From: Candidatus Brocadiaceae bacterium S225
GTDB taxonomy: Bacteria > Planctomycetota > Brocadiia > Brocadiales > Scalinduaceae
Reading direction: 5' to 3'
DNA: 64,000 nucleotides
Assembly (NCBI GenBank): GCA_007859995.1
Contig: SMSL01000007.1
Coordinates: 1-64,000 of the forward strand
Positions 1-7,074 of the stretch are shown in pieces. How positions within the stretch are numbered: the first letter of the stretch is position 1; every line of letters begins with the position of its first letter. The notes under the pieces are model-generated. The model saw only the letters and a program-made list of their open reading frames with translations. It did no database searches and was not told the DNA's origin. The position numbers were made by a program, and so were the translations under genes.

Positions 1-131
1 TTCGTTCTATGCAAGGAGCAAGGATTTTCTGCCGTGTGCGTAGCTACCTTTCAACTTGCCGAAAGCAAGGGATAAAATCAAGCCAGGCTTTAGAAATATT
101 ATTTCGAGGTGAATTACCAGATTTTATTTAA
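1..131 (+). mobile_element. C-terminal end of an IS66-type transposase (cut by window edge)
   Basis: Reading from base 3, an open frame enters from the left edge and stops at 129-131. Its roughly 42 residues include RSYLSTCRKQG followed by LFRGELPDF, which resembles the C-terminal tail of IS66-family DDE transposases. No start is visible because the gene begins outside the window. The sequence GAATAGTTACC at about 162-172 could belong to the right inverted end, but the left end is not available for comparison. The family call rests on a short tail only. Confidence 0.6.
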
Positions 132-216
132 TAGCACTGGTAATGTTTTTAAATACACTGAATAGTTACCAAAATAGTACAATAAAAGTGTCATAGTAAT
201 GTGAGTAAATAAATGG

Positions 217-447
217 ATGGTCAAGGCGGACTTTATCATAAGAAAAAACGAGGACTACCGCAGAGAAGAATTCGCCCGGAGGCAGAAAGCTCGTAATTCA
301 GGAATACAAAATGGAAAGCAACAACTAAATTCCGCTCAATTACGTGGACAGCTTTTTCTGCGCATGTATGGAAATGATTTTACGGCTGCTGATAGAAAGA
401 GAATTATCAATAAAATCTCTGACATACAATTGTATGTAGATACATAA
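217..447 (+). CDS. small hypothetical basic protein
   Basis: A 76-residue frame beginning with ATG, charged and rich in Arg, Lys, Asn and Gln, with no signal peptide or membrane segment and no family I recognise. It sits just downstream of the transposase tail and may be a relic or passenger of that element. The ribosome binding site is poor (only GTGAG lies upstream). It could also be a chance frame, since nothing in the neighbourhood supports it. Confidence 0.35.
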   Translation: MVKADFIIRKNEDYRREEFARRQKARNSGIQNGKQQLNSAQLRGQLFLRMYGNDFTAADRKRIINKISDIQLYVDT

Positions 448-491
448 GCAGACGGCCATTACGGCCATGGATAGAGTATCAGTGGACGCTC

Positions 492-2195
492 TTAACTACC
501 CGACATAATCATGTCTGGCTGGATCTCATTTTGGGAGTCTTCGGTGTTTTCTTTGAAAAGATCCTGCATTCCACTGGAGGTTTTGGTGGATAATTTGGAG
601 TCAACATCTTCATAGATAATAATACCTTCAACATCCGGCAGCTTTTCTATGAGGGCCATACCCTTCTCCAATCCCAGAACAAAGACCCCGGTGGAAAGCG
701 CATCAGCTCTGGTCGCATTGTCTGTTACTATTGTTACACTGACGATGCCCTCAACGGGTTTGCCCGTTCTGGGATCGATTATGTGTGAGTATCGTTTTCC
801 TTCAACAGTAAAAAATTTCTCGTAGTCACCGGAAGTGGACACGGCTTTGTCCTTAATTTCAAACGTACCAAGGAGCCCCTCGCTCTCTCGTGGATGTTGA
901 AGCCCTATAACCCATGAATCTTTGCCGGGTGGAGTTCCAAATGTATAAATATTTCCTGCGAAGTTTATAAGCGCTGAGTTTATTCCGTTTTGTTTCAATA
1001 CTTTTGCTGCCATGTCAACCGCATAGCCCTTTCCGATCCCCCCCAGATCAATCTGTGTATCTGCATTCTTAAAGTGTACCGTCTTTACAGTTATCGGATC
1101 CTTCAAGAGTGATTTTATAGTTTTCTCTTCAATAATAATATTTTTGTAAGAAACTGATTCAAGTAAGGACGCCAATTCTTCTTTGTCGGGAATTCGCCCC
1201 TCCTTTTTAAAAAATCCCCACTTTTTCATGAGTGGGCCAATAGTAATATCAAAAGCGCCATCAGTTATTTCGCTATACTGTAAAGATTGTTCAATTACAT
1301 CAGCAAGCTCTTTATTACACTCGGCAGGTCCTGTATGGGCATCTTTGTTAAGTTCTGAAAGCACGCTCTCCTTTTTATAATTGCTCATCAGGTAATCAAG
1401 CCTGTTTGTTTCCTGGAAAACATCATTGAACGTTTTTTCGGCTATGTACTTATCAGCAGCATAGATAGTGAGCTCAAAGACGGTACCCATACTTAAGGCG
1501 GCCTTTTTAAAAAGCTTTAATTTCTGTTTCTGTCCTGTACCGTCTTCGTTGCCATACTTTATCTTTTCCAGGGAGGCAATTTTGTCAGCGCTTTTGCCGC
1601 TTAAATAAAACTCATCAATCACGGTGAGTACCTTCTTCACTCCCTTACACATGGTGACAACAGACATGGTCGCACCTGAGATATTGATGATGTCTTTATT
1701 AATTCGTATTTTGTTTTTAAGTGACTTGCCTTTAAACTGGTAAAGGAATCTCTTCTTCGCAATCTCCGAACCTCTGCTTTCCCTGTAAACGAGAACAGCT
1801 ATCTTGTCGATCTTGCCCTTCAGATCTACTGATACTACGAATGTATAAGGATGAAATTTGCCGATCTCTTCAGTGATTATTGCATATCCCGTTACCTCGC
1901 CTGATTTCATACCCATATAGACAACAAAAAAATCTTCATAGATTTTCCTTTTCAGCTTGTTTTGAAGTTGACTCTTTTCCTCTTTTGTAAGGGGTATTAC
2001 ATTGAAGACAATTTCATCACAATGGGGAAACACCTCACGTAATGCCTGTTCTTCTGTCAAATAAACCTGAGATATATAATTGCCTGTTTGCTTCTCGTCA
2101 GGAACTGCCTGTGCACAGCACGGGGGTACAATCTCAAATACCAGTGCCAGTATTAATACTATTGTTGAATAAGCGCTTGCATTTTTTATTTTCAT
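492..2195 (-). CDS. apbE: exported FMN-binding domain / ApbE flavin transferase fusion
   Basis: A 567-residue exported flavoprotein. Residues 1-30 form a signal peptide ending AQA. Residues about 45-195 are an FMN_bind domain as in NqrC/RnfG/NosR, with the flavinylation motif SGATMS at 173-178, where S178 is the expected FMN attachment residue. Residues about 229-520 are an ApbE FAD:protein FMN transferase domain, with MGT at 236-238, DLGGIGKGYA at 383-392, GDYEKFF at 456-462, HIIDPRTG at 471-478 and DNATRADAL at 492-500. ApbE enzymes move FMN from FAD onto a Ser/Thr of partner proteins using Mg2+. Here enzyme and acceptor are one chain, so it probably flavinylates itself or a sister copy in the periplasm. 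It follows the lipoprotein gene by a few bases and shares its promoter. The electron donor and acceptor are not visible; ferric or extracellular electron transfer is a guess. Confidence 0.9.
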   Translation of the reverse strand: MKIKNASAYSTIVLILALVFEIVPPCCAQAVPDEKQTGNYISQVYLTEEQALREVFPHCDEIVFNVIPLTKEEKSQLQNKLKRKIYEDFFVVYMGMKSGEVTGYAIITEEIGKFHPYTFVVSVDLKGKIDKIAVLVYRESRGSEIAKKRFLYQFKGKSLKNKIRINKDIINISGATMSVVTMCKGVKKVLTVIDEFYLSGKSADKIASLEKIKYGNEDGTGQKQKLKLFKKAALSMGTVFELTIYAADKYIAEKTFNDVFQETNRLDYLMSNYKKESVLSELNKDAHTGPAECNKELADVIEQSLQYSEITDGAFDITIGPLMKKWGFFKKEGRIPDKEELASLLESVSYKNIIIEEKTIKSLLKDPITVKTVHFKNADTQIDLGGIGKGYAVDMAAKVLKQNGINSALINFAGNIYTFGTPPGKDSWVIGLQHPRESEGLLGTFEIKDKAVSTSGDYEKFFTVEGKRYSHIIDPRTGKPVEGIVSVTIVTDNATRADALSTGVFVLGLEKGMALIEKLPDVEGIIIYEDVDSKLSTKTSSGMQDLFKENTEDSQNEIQPDMIMSGS

Positions 2196-2202
2196 GAGTT
2201 TC

Positions 2203-2697
2203 TTAGCCTTCTTCCAGGAGCTCTTCAGTTCTCCTTAATACCTCTTCTTCTATCTCTCCAGTAGATTTCACCCTCTCCCATCTGTATGCCGCACTGCCCC
2301 CCCTGGGTTTTTGCTGGAGTTGGCATCTTACCGTTACGGAACTTGCCATAATATTACCGGAAATAGTGATGGTAAGTTTATACCTTTCTTTCCAGTAATC
2401 TTCCAGAAATCGATCCGTTATTGCGCTCCTGGCTTTTCTTGTTTGTGAATAACCTTGAACCCAACCGGTTTTAATGATGCCCTTCTCCTTATCAATTTTG
2501 TCCAACGGCATATTTCCAAGCGCCATGATAACGGTTGCCCATACATGTTCAAAGTCATCATTGAAAGTCCTGGTATCTTTAGGTAATTGTGCATGGGTCA
2601 CGCCGTAATCAGACCGGTAGCTTGAAGAACAACCGAACAGAGAGCATCCAGTTAAAAAAGACAGCGAAATTATCAAAAATATTTTTGTATTAGACAT
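2203..2697 (-). CDS. outer-membrane lipoprotein, BamC-like fold
   Basis: A lipoprotein of about 164 residues. The lipobox LTGC puts the lipidated Cys at residue 18. The body has the pattern of BamC/NlpB-like helix-grip domains: FEHVWATVIMAL, then DKIDKEKGIIKTGW, then the strand RYKLTITISG. I use the ATG at 2697. A longer frame reaches a TTG at 2718, but that codon lies inside the operator palindrome at 2708-2718 and would be untranslated. It is the first gene of a two-gene operon with the FMN/ApbE fusion and may anchor that system at the outer membrane. The BamC resemblance is weak and no Bam role is implied. Confidence 0.7.
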   Translation of the reverse strand: MSNTKIFLIISLSFLTGCSLFGCSSSYRSDYGVTHAQLPKDTRTFNDDFEHVWATVIMALGNMPLDKIDKEKGIIKTGWVQGYSQTRKARSAITDRFLEDYWKERYKLTITISGNIMASSVTVRCQLQQKPRGGSAAYRWERVKSTGEIEEEVLRRTEELLEEG

Positions 2698-2707
2698 AGT
2701 GTTGCAA

Positions 2708-2761
2708 TTGAGTCTCAAGTTCTAATGGATTATAGTAACAAAGATTAACCGTTTTTGTCAA
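2708..2761 (-). promoter_or_regulatory. promoter and palindromic operator of the lipoprotein-apbE operon
   Basis: On the minus strand TTGACA (2756-2761) and TTACTA (2733-2738) are 17 bp apart. TATAAT also occurs at 2729-2734, but with a 21-bp spacer. The palindrome TTGAGACTCAA (2708-2718) lies about 15 bp past the -10. It contains one complete TTGAGACT half-site of the motif repeated upstream of the neighbouring operons. A protein bound here would block early elongation or initiation. Confidence 0.55.
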
Positions 2762-2829
2762 GCAATTATTGGGATTTGAGTGCAGTTAAAGGTTCGGCAG
2801 AATTGGATATACAAAATCAGATGGCGATA

Positions 2830-3033
2830 AAGAGGAATGGGTGCACTGTGAAAGGAGAAGGAGAAACATCAGTGCACCCATTGTGTAATTTATTTAAGAA
2901 TCATCAAACGTTGTAGTATTGTTAACATGCGGAATATTCAATTTGTTCCTATAATTTTTTTATTATTACCTAAATTGAACAATTCTATTTTTTAGATTAT
3001 GATAATCGCATACTTTAGTCTGCGTTTCTCAAC
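2830..3033. repeat. 204-bp direct repeat, copy 1
   Basis: Nearly identical to 3817-4020 and of the same length. It holds a perfect 10-bp inverted repeat, GGGTGCACTG (2839-2848) and CAGTGCACCC (2870-2879), whose loop contains the purine-rich, Shine-Dalgarno-like AAAGGAGAAGGAGAA. It fills most of the 381-bp gap 2719-3099 and ends about 65 bp before the stop of the DUF2325 gene. It may be an RNA structure or a small mobile repeat. No gene is visible in this copy. Confidence 0.75.
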
Positions 3034-3099
3034 ATCCGATGGGTGTATGTGAAGTTCTCGTAAGTTACCCAACATTAGGATGCGGCTACCGCGCTCAAT

Positions 3100-3387
3100 T
3101 TAATTATCTGTTAGACGAGTGGGTAATTTTTTGTATATCGATGACCATGATCGTTTTGCAAAGACAATGGGAATATTGCACTCCTTAGCCTGTTTCTTGG
3201 TTACATTTGCCAGATTGTGGTTAACATAATCATGCAGTACAATTATCAGATCCATTGTCATCGGCATGCCTCTCCTGATAACATTTCTATTCCTGCCGCT
3301 CATATGCCTGATATCGTCTACGCCGATTTTTTTAAGTTCCTTTGGTATACTGCCAAGGTGATCTCCACCAACTATCAATACTGACAT
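3100..3387 (-). CDS. DUF2325 protein, copy 1
   Basis: A 95-residue protein resembling the DUF2325 family: VLIVGGDHLGSIP at the N terminus, then DLIIVLHDYVNH, then IPIVFAKRSWSSIYKKL. The fold suggests a small alpha/beta nucleotide- or ligand-binding domain; the function is unknown. I start at the ATG at 3387, preceded by GGAGGGG at good spacing. A TTG 15 bases upstream overlaps that ribosome binding site. It is co-directional with and just downstream of the winged-helix gene. The pair is repeated at 5169-5707, and the copies differ mainly near residues 65-75 and at the C terminus. Confidence 0.75.
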   Translation of the reverse strand: MSVLIVGGDHLGSIPKELKKIGVDDIRHMSGRNRNVIRRGMPMTMDLIIVLHDYVNHNLANVTKKQAKECNIPIVFAKRSWSSIYKKLPTRLTDN

Positions 3388-3431
3388 TTTGTTCCCCTCC
3401 AATGTAAAGGTAAAAGGCTAACTACTGCTGA

Positions 3432-3638
3432 TTAATTGCAAAGCCTTATCTTTTTACTCCATCCCGATTTCGTTATGGATATTTTGCCATCTTTTGCCAG
3501 CTCGCCAATGCCCTGATAAAAGAGTGATTTTTCCATTCTCAGCAAAGATCTTAGTTTGCGAAGCATCATCTCTCCATTTGCATGAAGGCGAATCCAGATA
3601 ATATCTGCTGCTACCTCTACTTGTGATTCAAATTCCAT
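3432..3638 (-). CDS. small winged-helix protein (DUF2582-like), copy 1
   Basis: A 68-residue protein with the pattern of the DUF2582-type winged helix: DIIWIRLHANGEMMLRKL, then LFYQGIGELAKDGKI, then a wing ending KIRLCN. AGGAGG precedes the ATG by a good distance. Proteins of this family are small DNA-binding candidates of unknown target. It heads a two-gene unit with the DUF2325 gene and carries operator site B upstream. It could in principle be an autoregulator that reads that site, but this is untested. Confidence 0.7.
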   Translation of the reverse strand: MEFESQVEVAADIIWIRLHANGEMMLRKLRSLLRMEKSLFYQGIGELAKDGKISITKSGWSKKIRLCN

Positions 3639-3714
3639 ATGAAACCTCCTGCTTCATTCAAATTAGAAAATAGTTTTGTATGTTCATTAAATACAAATCC
3701 AACCAAGCCAGTAA

Positions 3715-3731
3715 TTCAGACTCAGTCTCGA
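3715..3731. promoter_or_regulatory. operator site B upstream of winged-helix/DUF2325 copy 1
   Basis: On the plus strand TTCAGACTCAGTCTCGA matches the TTGAGACTnAGTCTCAA consensus except at two outer bases. On the minus strand a run of eight T ends about 8 bp upstream, preceded by AACACTATA. The same arrangement precedes sites C, D and E. The rest of the 610-bp gap 3639-4248 holds repeat copy 2 and remnants of the duplicated cassette. Confidence 0.6.
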
Positions 3732-3816
3732 TATCAGTAAAAAAAATATAGTGTTATGCTAAAACACTATTCCTTCCTCCTTTTTGGTGCAGTTAGGCAC
3801 AAGAACAGGAGACAAT

Positions 3817-4020
3817 AAGAGGAATGGGTGCACTGTGAAAGGAGAAGGAGAAAATGTCAGTGCACCCATTGTGTAATTTATTTAAAAATCTTCAAACGTT
3901 GTAGTATTGTTAACATGCGAAATATTCAATTTGTTCCTATAATTTTTTATTATTATCTAAATTGAACGATTTTATTTTCTAGGTTATGGTAGCAGTAGAC
4001 CTTGGTCTGCGTTTCTCAAC
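3817..4020. repeat. 204-bp direct repeat, copy 2
   Basis: Second copy of the repeat at 2830-3033. The inverted repeat arms are at 3826-3835 and 3858-3867. One inserted base creates an ATG at 3854 after the loop GGAGAAGGAG, opening a 16-codon frame to 3904. In copy 1 the same place reads ATC, so the mini-frame is not conserved and the RNA or DNA structure is more likely the functional part. The two copies bracket the first winged-helix/DUF2325 pair. Confidence 0.75.
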
Positions 4021-4248
4021 CTGAAATCTCCTGGTTAATAAAAATATTAGTAAGTTTAAATTAAAAGTAATAAACAGCGATTGGCTAAAACCGGTGATTT
4101 TTTACAGGTCCTTTAAAGATACAATAGACTCCTTCTCCTTATTCAGGAATTAATAGAAACTTTCAATTATGTTTTCTGCCCAGCCCCGCACCGGACTTTT
4201 TTCAATAATAATCTGCAAATTACAAGCGAGGTTTATTTACAAACACAT
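4021..4248. repeat. remnant of duplicated cassette with internal deletion
   Basis: Bases about 4021-4123 match 5705-5807 (start of the second winged-helix gene's leader through the end of the 176-codon gene), and about 4142-4248 match the region just after the intact receiver gene (about 6315-6420). The intervening exported-protein gene present at 5776-6297 is missing here. This shows that the 3.1-4.5 kb block is a decayed copy of the 5.2-6.8 kb block. Confidence 0.7.
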
Positions 4249-4473
4249 TTAAAAAACTTTACTTTCACATACCTTGTCTTCCAGGCAGTATTTGATCAAT
4301 TCACAAAAATCACAATCATCAATAGTCTTTGCTATTACCGCGTTTACACCTAGAGGCTTTGTATCGTCAGACTCAACAGGCAGATAGTCAGAACTCATTA
4401 ATATAATAGGGACCTTAATAATACTATTTATCCTTTTTATTACTTCAAGGCCATTCATTTCAGGCATGTTCAA
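4249..4473 (-). pseudogene. 5'-truncated response-regulator receiver gene
   Basis: The frame encodes 74 residues matching the last 73 or so residues of the intact receiver protein at 6421-6801, from MPEMNG to the identical end CLEDKVCESKVF. The phospho-acceptor Asp and the whole first half of the receiver fold are absent. Homology to the intact gene stops at about 4471 and is replaced by the repeat element at about 4471-4567. It cannot work as a receiver. Confidence 0.8.
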
Positions 4474-4490
4474 TTTATTGTTTAAAAGCT

Positions 4491-4567
4491 GTCATTCCCG
4501 CATTCTTTTAGCGGGAATCTAGGATGAACAGGCCCTTAGATACCCGATAAAGGCGTTCGGGTATGAC
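4491..4567. repeat. MITE-like palindromic repeat, copy A
   Basis: Starts GTCATTCCCG and ends CGGGTATGAC, a 10-bp terminal inverted repeat with one mismatch, and contains the inner hairpin CCCGC...GCGGG. It is about 85% identical by eye to 49879-49956 in this window. Weaker homology extends left to about 4471, the exact point where the truncated receiver gene breaks off. Confidence 0.7.
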
Positions 4568-4577
4568 AAAAGCCGCA

Positions 4578-4943
4578 TTAGCCAATCTTTGCCTTAACCT
4601 CCTCCATTAGCGCTTCTGTGATAGAAGTTTTATCAAGAAATACTAGATTTGGATCAATCTCTCTTAAGCTTTTGTAAGGACGGAGAGAGATATCAGTCGT
4701 CAATATAAAAGGAATATCTTTGTATTCAGGCATACTCTTTAAGTGCAGGAAAAGTGTATCACCGGTCATCATGTTAAGGGTTATATCAGTAATAATTAGA
4801 TCGGGCCTCTTCTCATTCAATCTTGACAACGCTTCGTATCCGTCGTAGACATTGATCATGTCATAACTTGAACCCCTCAACATTTTCGCATAGAGATCAT
4901 GGAAATATTGTTCATCGTCTACGATCATTACTGTTTTCCTCAT
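4578..4943 (-). CDS. receiver-only response regulator
   Basis: A 121-residue CheY-like protein made of a single receiver domain: acidic pair D9-D10 in IVDDE, phospho-acceptor D53 in ITD, T82/T83 and K105. No output domain is present, so it probably acts by protein contact or in a phosphorelay. No histidine kinase is found in the window. It lies in the accessory block and has operator site C upstream. It is clearly divergent from the other receiver (6421-6801), so it is not part of the same duplication. Confidence 0.88.
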   Translation of the reverse strand: MRKTVMIVDDEQYFHDLYAKMLRGSSYDMINVYDGYEALSRLNEKRPDLIITDITLNMMTGDTLFLHLKSMPEYKDIPFILTTDISLRPYKSLREIDPNLVFLDKTSITEALMEEVKAKIG

Positions 4944-5028
4944 TATCGTATCTCCCGGTCCGCTTCAATTAGAAAATGATTTTGCGTTCCTATTAAATAC
5001 AAATTCAACCTGAAAATTTAGCAGGCGA

Positions 5029-5045
5029 ATGAGACCCAGTCTCAT
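5029..5045. promoter_or_regulatory. operator site C upstream of receiver gene
   Basis: ATGAGACCCAGTCTCAT is an almost perfect 7-1-7 palindrome. On the minus strand it is preceded by the block AACACTAGATTTTTTTAAC shared with site B. The start of the receiver gene is about 85 bp further on. The remaining bases to 5168 show nothing else recognisable. Confidence 0.6.
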
Positions 5046-5168
5046 GATTAAGTTAAAAAAATCTAGTGTTATGTTAAAATAATATTTCTTCTATTTGATA
5101 TTACCGTCATAAAAATATGGTCGGGGCCTGTTTTCAGTAGCCTCATGTTTCTTCAAAATAAATTCCGG

Positions 5169-5456
5169 TTAATTATTGGTTAAACTATCTGGTAATTTTT
5201 TGTATATCGATGACCATGATCGTTTTGCAAAGACAACGGGAATATTACATTCCTGCGCCTGTTTCTTGGTTACCTGCATGAGATTGTGGTTAACATAATC
5301 ATGCAATACAATTATCAGGTCCATTGTCATCGGCATGCCTCTCCTGATAACATTTCTATTCCTGCCGCTCATATGCCTGATATCGTCTACGCCGATTTTT
5401 TTTAGTTCCTTTGGTATACTGCCAAGGTGATCTCCGCCAACTATCAATACTGACAT
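5169..5456 (-). CDS. DUF2325 protein, copy 2
   Basis: Second copy of the 95-residue DUF2325 protein, about 90% identical to the one at 3100-3387, with VLIVGGDHLGSIP, MDLIIVLHDYVNHNL and FAKRSWSSIYKKL conserved. Most changes are conservative, which suggests that both copies are or recently were under selection. It starts at the ATG after GGAGGGG and follows the winged-helix gene copy 2. This block keeps the complete cassette order: receiver, exported protein, winged helix, DUF2325 (reading along the minus strand). Confidence 0.75.
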   Translation of the reverse strand: MSVLIVGGDHLGSIPKELKKIGVDDIRHMSGRNRNVIRRGMPMTMDLIIVLHDYVNHNLMQVTKKQAQECNIPVVFAKRSWSSIYKKLPDSLTNN

Positions 5457-5500
5457 TTTGTTCCCCTCCAATGTAAAGGTAAAAGGCTAACTACTGCTGA

Positions 5501-5707
5501 TTAATTGCAAAGCCTTATCTTTTTACTCCATCCCGATTTTGTTATGGATATCTTGCCATCTTTTACCAGCCAGCCAATGCCCTGATAAAAGAGTGATTTT
5601 TCCATTCTCAGCAAAGATCTTAGTTTGCGAAGCATCATCTCTCCATTTGCATGGAGGCGAATCCAGATAATATCTGCCGCTACTTCTACTTGTGTCGTAA
5701 ATTCCAT
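5501..5707 (-). CDS. small winged-helix protein (DUF2582-like), copy 2
   Basis: A 68-residue copy of the protein at 3432-3638, differing at only a few positions (for example ESQ to TTQ near the N terminus and GELA to GWLV). The recognition-helix region LRSLLRMEKSLFYQGIG is unchanged, so DNA specificity should be the same. CAGGAGG lies upstream of the start. Its leader is joined to the exported-protein gene rather than to an operator palindrome, so in this copy transcription probably comes from the receiver gene promoter. Confidence 0.7.
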   Translation of the reverse strand: MEFTTQVEVAADIIWIRLHANGEMMLRKLRSLLRMEKSLFYQGIGWLVKDGKISITKSGWSKKIRLCN

Positions 5708-5775
5708 CTGAAACCTCCTGGTTGATAAAAAAATTATATTGAAGTTTAAAATTAAAAGTAATAAACAGCGATTGG

Positions 5776-6297
5776 CTAAAGCCGCTGATTTTTTACAGGT
5801 CCTTTATATCCTGTTGGTGTACTATCGTGTCCATGTTGTGAACATATAAGGTTTAGGCGGCTGTTAATCAAGTTGAGCCTTTGGTTAAAGCCTGTCTCTA
5901 TCTCTCCCTGGCCGTATGTTTTTGCTCCTGAAACGGCATGCGCATTTGGGGACTGAGGATGTCTTTTTGCAAGACCATTAAAGAAGTTGATTGCCCGGCC
6001 AGCTTCTCCATATTGTCGTGTCAGGCCGATATATCTCTTGCAGATATCGCCGAAGGCCTTGTTGTCTAATTTCCGCTCCATGCATTTCTCAAGCATTGCA
6101 AGGTCTCCATTCAAGTGTTTATCTTTTGGAGAAGCCGCCTTTTTTGTAGAATTTTTTTCTGTGCATCCGCCAGAAAGGATTTTAACCGCCTCTTCCCCAT
6201 CTTCAGTTTTTCTCAACATCGGTTCATCTGCATGGGAAACGGATGTAAAAACGAATGAAAAGAGAAACAAAATAGCTATAAATATTTTTAAAGACAT
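5776..6297 (-). CDS. exported TPR-like protein of unknown function
   Basis: About 173 residues. A signal peptide (IFIAILFLFSFVF, cleavage after SHA) is followed by a Lys-rich linker and a helical part, FGDICKRYIGLTRQYGEAGR then FFNGLAKRHPQSPNAH, which looks like a tetratricopeptide pair. I use the ATG at 6297, eight bases after AAGGAGG; a GTG 9 bases upstream sits inside that site. The last 35 residues lack helix pattern and may reflect a frameshifted end. It is present in this cassette copy only and deleted from the other. Confidence 0.6.
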   Translation of the reverse strand: MSLKIFIAILFLFSFVFTSVSHADEPMLRKTEDGEEAVKILSGGCTEKNSTKKAASPKDKHLNGDLAMLEKCMERKLDNKAFGDICKRYIGLTRQYGEAGRAINFFNGLAKRHPQSPNAHAVSGAKTYGQGEIETGFNQRLNLINSRLNLICSQHGHDSTPTGYKGPVKNQRL

Positions 6298-6420
6298 ATA
6301 CTTCACCTCCTTACCCAGAAATTAATAGAAACTTTCAATTATGTTTTCTGCCCAGCCCCGCACCGGACTTTTTTCAATAATAATCTGCAAATTACAAGCG
6401 AGGTTTATTTACAAACACAT

Positions 6421-6801
6421 TTAAAAAACTTTACTTTCACATACCTTGTCTTCCAGGCAGTATTTGACTAATTCGCAAAAATCATAGTCACCAATTGTCT
6501 TTGAAATTACGGCATTTACACCCATAAGTTTTACATCGTCAGGCTTAACCGGCAGATAATCAGAGCTCATTAAAATAATAGGGACTTTTATAATATTATT
6601 TATCCTTTTGATTACATCAAGTCCGTTCATTTCAGGCATGTTGAGATCTGTTATTACAAGATCAAAATGTTTCCTCATGGATAATATTATGCCTATAGCA
6701 CCATTATTTGCGGTAGTTACACGATAACCTTCATCCATTAATAGCTGTTTAAATGTTTTAAGAATCTCTTCATTGTCATCTATGATCAGTACGTTTTTCA
6801 T
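6421..6801 (-). CDS. receiver-only response regulator (intact copy)
   Basis: A 126-residue CheY-like protein: D8-D9 in IIDDN, phospho-acceptor D52 in ITDLNMPEMNG, S79/S80 and K101. The frame is open 64 codons further upstream, but the ATG at 6801 is the right start because the receiver fold begins there, GGAAA precedes it, and operator site D lies between 6833 and 6849. It heads the duplicated cassette; its truncated sister is at 4249-4473. It has no output domain. Confidence 0.88.
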   Translation of the reverse strand: MKNVLIIDDNEEILKTFKQLLMDEGYRVTTANNGAIGIILSMRKHFDLVITDLNMPEMNGLDVIKRINNIIKVPIILMSSDYLPVKPDDVKLMGVNAVISKTIGDYDFCELVKYCLEDKVCESKVF

Positions 6802-6832
6802 CTTATAATTTCCTTTCTTATTATTTATGCAA

Positions 6833-6849
6833 TTAAGACTCAGTCTCAA
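6833..6849. promoter_or_regulatory. operator site D upstream of receiver cassette
   Basis: TTAAGACTCAGTCTCAA matches the shared consensus at all but one position. On the minus strand GATATTTTTTTAGGCTTATA precedes it, the same T-run layout as at sites B, C and E. A possible promoter TTGATA-17-TACTAA lies further upstream near 6930-6955. Confidence 0.6.
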
Positions 6850-6962
6850 TATAAGCCTAAAAAAATATCTTACTTCGTCTCTTGATTTCACGGTGAAAAA
6901 CACGGTTAGTTCTTCTGTAGTATTAGTATTGTGCGTATTATTGTATATCAATAACTGAGGCC

Positions 6963-7000
6963 GATGCGTTATACGGGGAGGTGTATAACGCATCTTTTTT
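6963..7000 (+). terminator. plus-strand intrinsic terminator hairpin
   Basis: A perfect 12-bp inverted repeat, GATGCGTTATAC (6963-6974) and GTATAACGCATC (6983-6994), is followed by six T on the plus strand only. No plus-strand gene lies to its left. On the minus strand, where the flanking genes lie, there is no T-run. It may end a short antisense RNA over the receiver leader, or be an RNA structure in the porin 3' region. Confidence 0.6.
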
Positions 7001-7074
7001 CGCCTCTGTCCGACACTTCAAACAAAATGGACTCTTTTGATACCTCAGTCATACTTACTTATACAAAATTCAGC

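Noticed and set aside
2839-3867. possible CRISPR-like repeats because of the repeated hairpin
   Set aside because: Only two copies, 204 bp long and almost 1 kb apart with genes between; no spacer array.
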